This document shows positions 1 to 8,445 of a stretch of DNA of 12,704 bases, one piece after another. Position 1 is the stretch's first letter. Every line of letters begins with the position of its first letter. The DNA is taken from NCBI GenBank assembly GCA_910586455.1, contig CAJUHX010000061.1, positions 1-12,704 on the forward strand, given 5' to 3'. The stretch is from an uncultured Muribaculaceae bacterium. Lineage in GTDB: Bacteria > Bacteroidota > Bacteroidia > Bacteroidales > Muribaculaceae. The notes under the pieces were generated by a model that ran no database searches, was not told the DNA's origin, and saw only the letters and a list, made by a program, of their open reading frames with translations. A program made the translations under genes and the position numbers.

Positions 1-114
1 GGCATAACCCTGGCGGCACTGAAAGCCGCAAACCCCAAAGTAAAAAGCGACAAAATTCAGATAGGCCAGACTATTATAGTGCCGGAAAAAACATCGAAAA
101 ACAAACGCCGTTAA
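1..114 (+). CDS. LysM-domain protein, C-terminal end (partial)
   Basis: Only the last 37 codons are in the window. They are open from base 1 in frame 1 and end at TAA 112-114. The peptide reads like the second half of a LysM peptidoglycan-binding domain: a helix with LAALKAANPKV, then DKIQIGQTIIVP, the typical LysM ending (xLxxGQxIxIP), followed by a short basic tail (KTSKNKRR). LysM domains bind N-acetylglucosamine-containing glycans, so the protein is probably exported and cell-wall associated. The catalytic part, if any, lies upstream and cannot be judged. The next gene starts 21 bases downstream on the same strand, which fits co-transcription. Confidence 0.8.
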   Translation, partial: GITLAALKAANPKVKSDKIQIGQTIIVPEKTSKNKRR

Positions 115-135
115 TCCAATCCTTACTATCACATC

Positions 136-2139
136 ATGAAAAAAGACATTCCAAAAGAAGCCGTTAGCACCAAAGTGCCTCCGGCCGAGGTCGACCCTAT
201 CGACCTGCCTGAAAACGCCTTCCGCGAACTCGCGGCCGACGAAGAGTATCGGCCGCTGATGCATCCGGCGCGCGAGTATCAGGAAGTGACTCCCTACTCA
301 GTGACCATGGGCCTGATTCTGGCGGTGGTATTCAGTGCCGCAGCAGCGTATCTGGGCCTTAAGGTCGGTCAGGTATTCGAGGCCGCCATACCCATTGCCA
401 TCATAGCTGTGGGTGTATCATCGGCCCTCAAGAAAAATAATGCTCTTGGGCAGAACATTATCATACAGTCGATTGGCGGCTCGTCGGGCGTAATTGTAGC
501 AGGTGCCATCTTTACCCTTCCCGCTCTGTACATATTGCAGGCAAAGTATCCCGAAATAACCGTAAGCTATCTGGAGATATTCCTCAGTTCGCTGTTCGGC
601 GGAGTGCTGGGCATTCTGTTCTTTATACCTTTCCGAAAATATTTTGTAAAGGACATGCACGGCAAATACCCCTTCCCTGAGGCCACCGCCACCACACAGG
701 TGCTGGTAAGCGGCAACACCCAGGCCGCAGGCAAGTCGGAGGGAGGTCAGGCCAAGCTTCTGCTTATGGCTTCGCTTGTCGGCGGCATCTACGACTATGT
801 AGTGGCTACATTCGGCTTCTGGGCCGAAACTGTCACCACCGCCGCATACAGCTGGGGCCAGACTCTGTCTGAAAAATTCAAATTCGTATTTTCGTGCAAC
901 ACCGGCGCCGCACTGCTCGGCCTGGGCTACATTGTAGGACTGAAATACGCCTTTGTAATCTTTGCCGGCTCAGTGTTCGTATGGTGGGTAATCATGCCTC
1001 TGATGGGCGCCTACGGCTCGCCCGAAATCCAGGCCATGGACGCCGGCACGCTCTTCTATGAAGTTGCCCGCAAAATCGGCATCGGCGGCATAGCCATGGC
1101 CGGTGTGATAGGCATCATCAAGTCGTGGCCCATCATCACCCAGGCCGTCGGTCTGGCCGGTCGCGAGCTTAAAGGCAGCACAGGCAACACAAAATCCATA
1201 CGCTGGCAGCAGGATATAAGCATGAAGCACATAGCCTATTTCGTGGCCATTGCCCTGATAGCGGTGCTGGTATTCTTCTGGCTTGGTGTAATCAACACCT
1301 TCTGGCAGGCACTGATTGCATGGCTTGTGGTGGCTGTTATCGCCTTCCTGTTCACCACCGTGGCCGCCAACGCAATCGCCATTGTGGGTTCCAACCCTGT
1401 GAGCGGCATGACTCTCATGACTCTTATCATCGCCTCGGCCGTGTTCGTGGCCATAGGCCTCAAGGGTGCCTCGGGCATGGTAGCCTCGATGGTAATCGGC
1501 GGCGTGGTATGTACCGCCCTGTCGATGGCCGGCGGCCTTGTCACCGACCTCAAGGTAGGCTACTGGCTGGGCTCCACCCCTCGCAAACAGGAGCAGTGGA
1601 AATTTCTGGGCACACTGGTGTCGGCGGCTACCGTAGGCGGCGTAATCATGCTGCTCAACAAGGTTTACGGCTTTGCCGGCCCCGACGCTCTGTCGGCTCC
1701 GCAGGCCAACGCCATGGCATCGGTACTCGAACCCATGATGACAGGCCAGGAAACACCCTGGATTCTCTACATCACCGGCGCCATACTTGCCGTGCTGCTC
1801 AACTGGCTCGGCGTGCCCGCCCTCGCCTTCTGTCTGGGCATGTTCATCAATCTCGAACTCAACACTCCCATGCTTGTGGGCGGTCTTCTCAGCTACTTCG
1901 TAGCCCGCTCGACCAAAGATGCCAACCTCAGCCGCCAGCGCAGCGACCGAGGTACCCTCATAGCATCGGGTCTGATTGCCGGCGGTGCATTGTTCGGAGT
2001 GTTCGCCACCATCACCAAGATGTTCGGCGTGCAGTCGACCGTCGACCGGAGCGCCATGGGCCCGCAGCTGCTGGGTCTGGCCATATATATCGCCCTCTTT
2101 ATCTTTGTACTCATCACCTCATGCAATAAGAAAAAATGA
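136..2139 (+). CDS. OPT-family oligopeptide transporter
   Basis: This 667-residue, highly hydrophobic inner-membrane protein belongs to the OPT (oligopeptide transporter) family, bacterial branch. A cytoplasmic N-terminus of about 55 residues contains EYRPLMHPAREYQEVTP. After it come many membrane segments, by eye about 14-16. Family-typical stretches are AAAAYLGLKVGQVFEAAIP (about residues 69-87), NIIIQSIGGSSGVIVAGAIF, KYPFPEATATTQVL, SNPVSGMTLMTLI and GGLVTDLKVGYWLGSTPRKQ. Family members take up small peptides or, in the YSL branch, metal chelates, usually driven by protons. Substrate cannot be read from sequence, but the secreted prolyl oligopeptidase overlapping its 3' end favours peptides. 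There is no Shine-Dalgarno sequence upstream of the ATG, as usual in Bacteroidota. Its stop overlaps the next start as ATGA. Confidence 0.93.
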   Translation: MKKDIPKEAVSTKVPPAEVDPIDLPENAFRELAADEEYRPLMHPAREYQEVTPYSVTMGLILAVVFSAAAAYLGLKVGQVFEAAIPIAIIAVGVSSALKKNNALGQNIIIQSIGGSSGVIVAGAIFTLPALYILQAKYPEITVSYLEIFLSSLFGGVLGILFFIPFRKYFVKDMHGKYPFPEATATTQVLVSGNTQAAGKSEGGQAKLLLMASLVGGIYDYVVATFGFWAETVTTAAYSWGQTLSEKFKFVFSCNTGAALLGLGYIVGLKYAFVIFAGSVFVWWVIMPLMGAYGSPEIQAMDAGTLFYEVARKIGIGGIAMAGVIGIIKSWPIITQAVGLAGRELKGSTGNTKSIRWQQDISMKHIAYFVAIALIAVLVFFWLGVINTFWQALIAWLVVAVIAFLFTTVAANAIAIVGSNPVSGMTLMTLIIASAVFVAIGLKGASGMVASMVIGGVVCTALSMAGGLVTDLKVGYWLGSTPRKQEQWKFLGTLVSAATVGGVIMLLNKVYGFAGPDALSAPQANAMASVLEPMMTGQETPWILYITGAILAVLLNWLGVPALAFCLGMFINLELNTPMLVGGLLSYFVARSTKDANLSRQRSDRGTLIASGLIAGGALFGVFATITKMFGVQSTVDRSAMGPQLLGLAIYIALFIFVLITSCNKKK

Positions 2140-4253
2140 AAAAAACAATATTATTCTCCATGGCTCTGACAGCAGCCTTTTCGGCAATAGCACTGCCCCC
2201 ATATCCGGCGGCTCCCAAAGACGGTACCGTCGACGATTATTTCGGCCATAAGGTGGCCGACCCATACCGTCCGCTCGAAGACGACACCGCCTCTGTGACT
2301 ACCGCATGGGTAGAAGCCGAGAACGCAATTACACGCGACTACCTCGACGCAATTCCGTTCCGCGGCACACTGCGCAAACGCCTCGAAGCTCTCAACAACT
2401 ACACCAAAACCGGTCTGGTAGGCAAGATGAAAGACGGCAAGTACTACTGGTTTGCCAACAACGGCCTGCAGAACCAGAGCGTACTCTACCGCAGCGACGC
2501 GCCCTACGGCACACCTCAGGAAGTTCTCGACCCCAATAAACTCAGCGACGACGGCACCGTGGCCCTCACCGGCATAAGCATGAGCGACGACGGCAAGTAT
2601 CTGGCTTACACCATATCGCGCAGCGGCAGCGACTGGACCGAGATTTATGTACTCGACGCCAAGACCCTGAAACTGCTGCCCGACCATATCGAATGGGCCA
2701 AGTTTACCGGAGCCGAATGGCGCGGTGACGGCTTCTTCTACAGCGCTTATCCGCGCCCCGAAGCCGGCAAGGAATTCTCCAACGCCAACGAATACCACTC
2801 TGTGTACTTCCATAAGCTGGGCACTCCGCAGAGCGCCGACGAGCTGATTTTTGAAAACCGACAGGAACCCCTGCGCTTCCACCTGGCCCGGGTGACCGAC
2901 AAGGGCAACTACCTGCTGCTGACCGGCAGCGGACAGGGCACCGGCAACATGCTGTCGGTACGCGACATGCGCAAACCCGGCTCGAAGTGGCTCACCATCG
3001 AACCCACTCAGAACAACGACATCTCGCCTATCGAAACCATAAACGGCACCCTCTATCTCTACACCAACATCGATGCCCCCAACTACCGCATCGTAGCAGT
3101 CGACCCGGCCAATCCGGCCCGCGAGAACTGGCGTACAGTGGTGCCCGAGAGCAAGCACGTGCTTTCAGGTGTGGACGTAACCGGCGACAAATTCATTCTC
3201 ACCTACGACTACGACGCCGCACACCGCGCATTCCTCACCGACCTCAACGGCAAGACCATCAGCGAAATCAAACTGCCCACCTATGGAAGCGTTGGTTTCA
3301 ACTGTGGCAGTGACCATCCCGAAGTATTCTATAGCTTCAATTCATTCACCTATCCATCAGCCATCTACAGCTACGACAGCGCCACCGGCACAAGCAAGCT
3401 GATGAAACAGACCGAAGTACCGGGCCTGAACTCCGACGACTACGTTACCGAGCAGGTATTCTACCCATCGAAAGACGGCACAAAGATACCCATGTTCATC
3501 ATTTACAAAAAGGGCGTGAAACGCGACGGCACCAACCCCACCCTGCTCTATGGCTACGGCGGCTTTGCTGTGACCCTCAACCCCGGTTTCAACGCCAACC
3601 GCCTGCTGTGGCTTGAAAACGGCGGCGTGTATGCCATGGCCAATCTGCGCGGCGGCAACGAATACGGCGAGGCATGGCATCTGGCCGGCACCAAGCTGAA
3701 CAAGCAGAACGTATTCGACGACTTTATCGGTGCTGCCGAATACCTCATCGCACAAGGCTGGACCAAACCCGAACACCTGGCAATTCAGGGCGGCAGTAAC
3801 GGCGGTCTGCTTATCGGCGCCACCACCAACCAGCGCCCCGAACTCTTTGCTGTGGCTATTCCGCAGGTTGGCGTAATGGACATGATGCGCTATCACCTCT
3901 TTACCATCGGCTGGAACTGGGCCCCCGACTACGGCACCTCGGCCGACTCGCCCGAAATGGCCAAGTACCTGCTGGCTTACTCACCCCTGCACAACATCAA
4001 GAACGACGGCACCCCTTACCCTGCGATAATGGTGACTACAGCTGACCACGACGACCGTGTAGTTCCGGCTCACTCGTTCAAATACGCCGCTACACTGCAG
4101 GCCGCAAACACCGGCGACAAACCCAAGCTGATACGCATCGACAGCAAAGCCGGCCACGGTGCAGGCAAACCCATAGCAAAGATTCTTGACGAGCAGGCCG
4201 ACATCTACTCGTTCATATTCTACAACCTCGGCATCGACCCGACCAAGAAATGA
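2136..4253 (+). CDS. Secreted prolyl oligopeptidase, S9A family
   Basis: This 705-residue serine peptidase should cleave short peptides after proline. Residues 1-19 form a Sec signal peptide with likely cleavage after SAIA, so it probably acts in the periplasm. The mature N-terminus has the S9A signature around YFGHKVADPYRPLED. Residues about 90-430 fit the beta-propeller that limits access to small peptides. The alpha/beta-hydrolase domain follows, with YGYGGF, nucleophile Ser554 in GGSNGG, Asp639 in TADHDDRVVP and His674 in AGHGAGKP, so the catalytic triad is complete. Length is normal for the family (about 700). The start ATG overlaps the transporter stop (ATGA) and the stop overlaps the next gene's ATG, implying translational coupling. 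The likely role is to trim proline-containing peptides for uptake by the upstream OPT transporter (inference from context). Confidence 0.95.
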   Translation: MKKTILFSMALTAAFSAIALPPYPAAPKDGTVDDYFGHKVADPYRPLEDDTASVTTAWVEAENAITRDYLDAIPFRGTLRKRLEALNNYTKTGLVGKMKDGKYYWFANNGLQNQSVLYRSDAPYGTPQEVLDPNKLSDDGTVALTGISMSDDGKYLAYTISRSGSDWTEIYVLDAKTLKLLPDHIEWAKFTGAEWRGDGFFYSAYPRPEAGKEFSNANEYHSVYFHKLGTPQSADELIFENRQEPLRFHLARVTDKGNYLLLTGSGQGTGNMLSVRDMRKPGSKWLTIEPTQNNDISPIETINGTLYLYTNIDAPNYRIVAVDPANPARENWRTVVPESKHVLSGVDVTGDKFILTYDYDAAHRAFLTDLNGKTISEIKLPTYGSVGFNCGSDHPEVFYSFNSFTYPSAIYSYDSATGTSKLMKQTEVPGLNSDDYVTEQVFYPSKDGTKIPMFIIYKKGVKRDGTNPTLLYGYGGFAVTLNPGFNANRLLWLENGGVYAMANLRGGNEYGEAWHLAGTKLNKQNVFDDFIGAAEYLIAQGWTKPEHLAIQGGSNGGLLIGATTNQRPELFAVAIPQVGVMDMMRYHLFTIGWNWAPDYGTSADSPEMAKYLLAYSPLHNIKNDGTPYPAIMVTTADHDDRVVPAHSFKYAATLQAANTGDKPKLIRIDSKAGHGAGKPIAKILDEQADIYSFIFYNLGIDPTKK

Positions 4254-5185
4254 AAAAAGCGTCGACGATACTCCTCGCGGCTGCAATGGCCTGCGCAATG
4301 CACAGCTGCTTCACAGGCATTGAAAGCACGCCGCGCATTGGCGACGGCGAACTGAAACGTCAGCACGTAAGCACCACTCCGGAGCAGAGATTCCTCTCCG
4401 GAGTGGTTGCAGCGCGCCCGTCGCAGTGGCAAAGCGGCAAGGAGTTCTACGTCACCGATTCCAAGATAAACCTGATATTTACCTCGGCCTCCACGGGCAC
4501 CGACTCACTGGAGGGCGAGGTAATACACTTCTGCCGCTTCGACAGCGTACCGGCTGTCGACAGCCACAGCGCCGCAGAAATGATTCTCACCCACGGCTCC
4601 GACACCCTGCGCTGGCGACCGGGATTCAACCTCGATGAACTCGCCGGGCGGACCCGACTCGACATTCCGTTCTCCGTCGACCTCGACATGGTGGCACAGG
4701 TACGCTCGCAACTCGCCGGAAATACATATTACATCACCACCCCTCTGTGGTACCACCCGGCCACCATGCAGAGATCAGGCGGTCTGCGCCATGTGCCCGT
4801 ACTTATCCGCGATGTACAGCCGGGCACAGCCGACATGCCGCTTAAAGTAATATTCACCCCGCAGACCGACCGGGCCGACAGCAGCCGGCGTTGCGTGCTT
4901 ATGACTATTGGCGACAGACGGCTCGCCACTCGCAATTTCGACAGGCTTTTCGCCTTTGAGAACCCACGCCGCCGCTACCCTGCGATTACCGACGAAGTAT
5001 GGAATCTGATAATCAACTCCAAAGTCCGCGAAGGCATGACCCGCGACGAATGTCGCCTGGCACTTGGCGCACCACTTCAGATTATCCATGGCTCGGGCAC
5101 ACTTGGCACAACCGAACGCTGGAGCTACCCCGACGGCGTGTACCTGATTTTCGACGACGGATTCCTTACCCGCTTCCGGCTATGA
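4250..5185 (+). CDS. Putative lipoprotein with BamE/SmpA-like C-terminal domain
   Basis: This 311-residue protein has a type II signal peptide: KK, a hydrophobic stretch, then two candidate lipidated cysteines, Cys15 (AMAC) and Cys20 (MHSC). It is therefore expected to be anchored in an envelope membrane. The middle (about 30-240) is not a family I recognise. The last 57 residues (255-311) follow the SmpA/OmlA/BamE pattern: a helix with VREGMTRDECRLALGAP, then ERWSYPDGVYLIFDDGFL. In BamE this small domain is part of the outer-membrane protein assembly complex, but in Bacteroidota the same fold closes many unrelated lipoproteins, so a Bam role is not implied. It starts in an ATGA overlap with the peptidase gene. 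Positions 4373-4407 contain a perfect 12-bp inverted repeat inside the reading frame. Confidence 0.8.
   Translation: MKKASTILLAAAMACAMHSCFTGIESTPRIGDGELKRQHVSTTPEQRFLSGVVAARPSQWQSGKEFYVTDSKINLIFTSASTGTDSLEGEVIHFCRFDSVPAVDSHSAAEMILTHGSDTLRWRPGFNLDELAGRTRLDIPFSVDLDMVAQVRSQLAGNTYYITTPLWYHPATMQRSGGLRHVPVLIRDVQPGTADMPLKVIFTPQTDRADSSRRCVLMTIGDRRLATRNFDRLFAFENPRRRYPAITDEVWNLIINSKVREGMTRDECRLALGAPLQIIHGSGTLGTTERWSYPDGVYLIFDDGFLTRFRL
4373..4407 (+). repeat. 12-bp perfect inverted repeat inside the lipoprotein gene
   Basis: The left arm ACCACTCCGGAG (4373-4384) is the exact reverse complement of the right arm CTCCGGAGTGGT (4396-4407), with an 11-base loop. It lies in the coding region for about residues 42-53 of the lipoprotein. 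It would form a stable hairpin in the mRNA. There is no T-run after it, so it is not a standard terminator. Function is unknown; chance or a codon-level coincidence remains possible. Confidence 0.6.
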
Positions 5186-5251
5186 TTCCGACATAACAAA
5201 CAATTGCCGCCACTGCGTGTTATATATGAAAATATAAAACCGCACGCTACA

Positions 5252-5974
5252 ATGAAAATAACATTCCTTGAAAACAGCGGCTTTATGGCTGTGACCGATA
5301 AAGCCGTGATTGTATTCGACTACCTCCATGATCCGGCCAACAAGGTTGTGAAAGAACTGGAACATAACCCGGAACTTCCGGTGGTGTTTTTTGTAAGCCA
5401 CCATCATTCCGACCATTTCAACAACGAAATATTCAATCTCGGCCAGAACCACCGCCGTGTGTACGTAATCAGCAACGACGTACGAGGCATAGCCGACTCC
5501 GACCTGCCCATACAGTGGATGAGCCGCGGCGACATTGTGGAAAACCTGCCCGGAATAAGCAAAGTAGAGGCCCTCGGAAGCACCGACGAAGGGGTAAGCT
5601 TCGCCTTAACGCTGCCAGACGGCAAAAAACTGTTTCATGCCGGCGATCTCAACTGCTGGCACTGGAAAGAAGAAAATACCCCGGGCGAGGTCAAAAAGGC
5701 TGTGAACCTGTTCGAAACACAAGTCGACCGCATAGCCACGCTATATCCCGAATTCGATGTGGTGTTTTTCCCCGTAGATGCCCGCCAGGGCCGCGACACT
5801 GCCATGGGCGCGGCAATATTCATCGACAAAATCAAGGTAAAAGACTTCTTCCCCATGCACTTCGGCGGCGACTACCGCCCTGCATGCGACTTCTACTCAT
5901 ACCCGCTGCAGGCCGAAACAAGCACCGAATTCCACTGCCTCCACAAGCCAGGCGAGTCCGTTGATATTATCTGA
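5252..5974 (+). CDS. Metallo-beta-lactamase-fold hydrolase
   Basis: This 240-residue cytoplasmic protein (no signal peptide) carries the zinc-binding layout of the metallo-beta-lactamase superfamily, of the general COG2220-like type. Visible pieces are the first strand MKITFLENSGF, Asp23 in IVFDY, the HxHxDH motif SHHHSDH (His50, His52, Asp54, His55), HAGD (His129, Asp132) and the final histidine in MHFGGDY (His203). All usual metal ligands are therefore present. The substrate cannot be predicted. An in-frame TTG at 5204 would add 16 residues, but the ATG at 5252 is preferred because MKITFLENSGF matches the usual family N-terminus. The gap of 66 bases to the upstream gene shows no clear promoter. 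The crcB-like gene begins 28 bases downstream, so the two are probably co-transcribed. Confidence 0.88.
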   Translation: MKITFLENSGFMAVTDKAVIVFDYLHDPANKVVKELEHNPELPVVFFVSHHHSDHFNNEIFNLGQNHRRVYVISNDVRGIADSDLPIQWMSRGDIVENLPGISKVEALGSTDEGVSFALTLPDGKKLFHAGDLNCWHWKEENTPGEVKKAVNLFETQVDRIATLYPEFDVVFFPVDARQGRDTAMGAAIFIDKIKVKDFFPMHFGGDYRPACDFYSYPLQAETSTEFHCLHKPGESVDII

Positions 5975-6002
5975 ATTATTCCTAACATAAACACTTTCAA
6001 CT

Positions 6003-6374
6003 ATGATTAAGATGATGCTGATAGCCGGTGCCGGCGGATTCGTGGGCACCTGCGGCCGATACCTTGTAGGCAAATGGAGCGGAGCCATATTCCACGGCTC
6101 GTTCCCTATGGGTACATTTCTGGTAAACGTGATCGGTTGCTTTATCATCGGCCTGCTGTTCGGTCTGCTCGAACGCGCCCACGTAATGACATCGGGCGAG
6201 AACGCCCTGCTCATCACCGGCTTCTGTGGAGGTTTCACCACCTTCTCGTCGTTCGCCGACGACATGTGGGTACTTGGCAGCAAAGGCGACTGGAGCACAT
6301 TTGTATTCTACCTCGCAGCGAGCGTAATCTGCGGCGTCCTTCTGGTATGGGCCGGCCGGGCACTGATTCGCTGA
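6003..6374 (+). CDS. crcB: CrcB/FluC fluoride ion channel
   Basis: This 123-residue protein with four membrane segments exports fluoride as a dual-topology dimer and so protects enolase and pyrophosphatase. Diagnostic features are GGFVGTCGRY at residues 11-20, the conserved Asn42 in GTFLVNVIG, and GFCGGFTTFSSF at residues 73-84, which holds the phenylalanines lining the fluoride path and the central sodium-site loop. Length is normal for the family (about 120-130). Some bacteria carry two adjacent copies forming a heterodimer, but only one is here, so a homodimer is expected. The 28-base upstream gap is too short for a fluoride riboswitch and none is recognised. A strong hairpin follows the stop. 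Confidence 0.95.
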   Translation: MIKMMLIAGAGGFVGTCGRYLVGKWSGAIFHGSFPMGTFLVNVIGCFIIGLLFGLLERAHVMTSGENALLITGFCGGFTTFSSFADDMWVLGSKGDWSTFVFYLAASVICGVLLVWAGRALIR

Positions 6375-6397
6375 ATTAGAATTATCATCCCTTTTTT

Positions 6398-6436
6398 AAG
6401 ACTCACAGAGTAATCCTGAAAACTCTGTGAGTCTTT
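6398..6436 (+). terminator. Terminator after crcB
   Basis: A perfect 14-bp stem (AAGACTCACAGAGT at 6398-6411, its reverse complement at 6422-6435) with a 10-base loop starts 23 bases after the crcB stop. The tail TTTCTTGCTTTG is T-rich but has no unbroken run, so this is a probable rather than textbook intrinsic terminator. It separates crcB from the independently promoted envelope-protein pair. Confidence 0.75.
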
Positions 6437-6569
6437 CTTGCTTTGTGATATACCTGTCCGACCCAAGTCTATCACACCGACTTTAGCCGCAATATGCCGA
6501 CATTCGCCACAAAACAGACAAAAAACTCCAAAAAAACAGCATCTGTTCCAAAAAAAAATCCAAAAATAC

Positions 6570-6598
6570 TTTGAATCCTGAAAATTTTACTAAATTTG
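6570..6598 (+). promoter_or_regulatory. Bacteroidota-type promoter for the 6656/7135 gene pair
   Basis: TAAATTTG at 6591-6598 is a perfect match to the -7 element TAnnTTTG used by the Bacteroidota primary sigma factor. TTTG at 6570-6573 could be the -33 element, although the 17-base gap is shorter than the 19-21 usually seen. The first gene starts 57 bases after the -7 box, leaving a leader of roughly 50 bases. The region from the terminator at 6436 to this promoter is A-rich with no recognised gene. Confidence 0.7.
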
Positions 6599-6655
6599 CA
6601 ACAGACAAGTTCACCGCAATGAACCTGCATTATCATCCACAACAAACCAACGTAT

Positions 6656-7138
6656 ATGAAACATCCAACTTTTTATGCTTCCTTGCTGTTGCTTGCCGTA
6701 TCGGCTTTGCCTGCAATGGGCCGCACCACTATTACGGTGAGCGGTTCAGGCTCCGACGATGCGGTTTTTGACGTTACCGACGGGCTGGTCATTGACTTTG
6801 CAAGTAAGGCAGGCTCGATGGTTATGAAAGAAAGCGCCACCAAGGAGTCGACTTTCGCAATTACCGACTCCTCTGTGCTTACATTCAGGACCGAGTCCGG
6901 CGTAGCCGACATCACCGCCAATTCAGCCATAGCACTGCGCCGGAATCCGGTTGAGTCCGCACTTGAATTTACAGCCGCACCCGAGTCGGCATGCACCCTG
7001 CACGTTTATTCGCTGCAAGGCGCCGCTCTGCTTACAGTAGCCGACTGGCAGGGCGAAAGCGTCGACGTAAGCGACCTCACTCCCGGACTTTACATCGTTA
7101 ACATCAACAACCAAAGCATTAAATTCTACAAAAAATGA
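6656..7138 (+). CDS. Small exported protein with type IX sorting-like C-terminus
   Basis: This 160-residue protein starts with a Sec signal peptide (hydrophobic YASLLLLAVSAL, likely cleavage near residue 22). Residues about 23-85 are a short beta-rich Ser/Thr/Asp-rich part with no family I recognise. Residues about 90-160 resemble a type IX secretion system type A sorting domain: LHVYSLQGAALLTVADW, then VDVSDLTPGLYIVNINN and a final KFYKK. This is the usual 'GxYivxi...K..K' ending. If correct, the protein crosses the outer membrane by the type IX system and is surface-attached or released. The body is unusually small for a type IX cargo. The stop overlaps the next gene's ATG (ATGA), so the two products are likely made together. 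An in-frame ATG further upstream is not available; the chosen start gives the signal peptide. Confidence 0.72.
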   Translation: MKHPTFYASLLLLAVSALPAMGRTTITVSGSGSDDAVFDVTDGLVIDFASKAGSMVMKESATKESTFAITDSSVLTFRTESGVADITANSAIALRRNPVESALEFTAAPESACTLHVYSLQGAALLTVADWQGESVDVSDLTPGLYIVNINNQSIKFYKK

Positions 7139-8445
7139 AAAAACATATACTCGCTCTCGCCGCATATATAGGTATCACCGGCATCATGATGGCCCAGGCC
7201 GACGGCCCCAACCGCCTGCTTGTAGTGGACCAGAACCAGCAGTACAAAGCATTCAACCTCGGCAACGTCAACAAAGTTGAATTCGCAACCGTAGAAGGCG
7301 AAGTAGCTGCAAATTTAGAGATTCTGTCGTCAAGCCGCACCGAACTCAGCGTAAAGGTTACCCGCACACCCGACTGCTCAAGCTTCATGATTAATATAAT
7401 GCCGGGCGTAACCGCACGCCAGATTGAGAAAAACCCCTCAAACGCAGGCGAATACATGGAGTCCATTGAATCGCCTAAATATGCCGAGGACTTCACCAGC
7501 GGCAGCCTCACAGGCTTTGAACTCCCCTACAACACCGAATATGCCGTTGCTACCGTAGGCTTCGACTCGTACGGTGTGGCCTGCGATTTCCGCGCCGAAT
7601 ACTTCACCACCGAAAAGGCACCCATAGAAGGCTCTCCCAAAGTCGACCTTAAGGTTGTAAACACCGGCCTTACCACTATCGACCTCCATTTTACACCCAA
7701 CGACGATACATCTACCTACTCCTTCTGCATATTCACCGAAGGCAATGCACAGCAACAATTCGAAACATTCGGTCCGGCCTTCGGCTTCTCCAACATCGGT
7801 CAGATGATTACCTCATTCGGCGGCAGCAACTCCGGCGTTGTAGACTATCAGTATAAAGACCTGGATCCCAACACCAAATATGAATTATACGTTCAGCCAT
7901 TGGACAAAAACGGCAATATGGCCGACTTGCAGATTTTCGACCTCGAAACCCTGAGCCAGGGCGGCAGCGGCGATGCGCATGTAGATATAGCACTCAGTGA
8001 ATACAAACTCGCCGACTGGAATGGCGAAATGAAGCCCAGCCAGTTTATCACATTCACTCCCAACGATCAGTCGTGGTGCTACCGCTTCGGTGTATACCTC
8101 GCTCCTATATACGATGCCAACCCCGATGCTATCAAGGAAGAAATCGCCAGCGAACCCCCGATGCCCGACATGGCCCACTGGTTCTTCTTCTCGCCCGTTA
8201 CTACCGACTTCCAGATTAACCCCAACACTGAATTCGTAGTTATCGCCACCGCCAAGAACGCCGACGGCGTATGGGGCGAAGCCAACGTATCGCGATACAC
8301 CACTCCGGCCTCTACAAACGGCGCTCCCGCAATGCAGAAGGCTTCGTCGCTCAACGGCCCGGCCAAAATCGCCGCCCGCTTCGCGCCCAAGTCCAAGAGC
8401 ATGTTCCCCGCTCTCTTATCCAATAAAATTGTTCTGACAAAATAA
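7135..8445 (+). CDS. Exported protein with three fibronectin-III-like repeats
   Basis: This 436-residue protein begins with a signal peptide (cleavage probably near residue 20, MMAQA). A short N-terminal element (about 27-51, RLLVVDQNQQYKAFNLGNV then KVEF) resembles the beta-hairpin leader common in Bacteroidota surface proteins. Three related units follow at about residues 57-162, 167-274 and 280-391. Each has a strand near its start (FTPNDDTSTYSF, FTPNDQSWCYRF) and ends with a matching segment (LPYNTEYAVATVGFDSYG, LDPNTKYELYVQPLDKNG, INPNTEFVVIATAKNADG). That pattern fits fibronectin type III-like beta-sandwiches and suggests binding or spacing rather than catalysis. No enzyme motif is seen. 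The C-terminus (392-436) is Ala/Ser/Pro/Lys-rich and ends KIVLTK, weaker than its partner's sorting-like tail. It is translationally coupled to the small gene upstream. Exact function unknown. Confidence 0.75.
   Translation: MKKHILALAAYIGITGIMMAQADGPNRLLVVDQNQQYKAFNLGNVNKVEFATVEGEVAANLEILSSSRTELSVKVTRTPDCSSFMINIMPGVTARQIEKNPSNAGEYMESIESPKYAEDFTSGSLTGFELPYNTEYAVATVGFDSYGVACDFRAEYFTTEKAPIEGSPKVDLKVVNTGLTTIDLHFTPNDDTSTYSFCIFTEGNAQQQFETFGPAFGFSNIGQMITSFGGSNSGVVDYQYKDLDPNTKYELYVQPLDKNGNMADLQIFDLETLSQGGSGDAHVDIALSEYKLADWNGEMKPSQFITFTPNDQSWCYRFGVYLAPIYDANPDAIKEEIASEPPMPDMAHWFFFSPVTTDFQINPNTEFVVIATAKNADGVWGEANVSRYTTPASTNGAPAMQKASSLNGPAKIAARFAPKSKSMFPALLSNKIVLTK

Noticed and set aside
2151..3158. 335-codon open frame antisense to the prolyl oligopeptidase
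   Set aside because: It lies wholly opposite a gene with a complete catalytic triad, has no recognisable domain, and long antisense frames are expected from GC-rich third positions.
5186..6002. Fluoride riboswitch ahead of crcB or of its upstream neighbour
   Set aside because: The 28-base gap before crcB is too short, and the 66-base gap before the hydrolase gene does not show the conserved riboswitch core.
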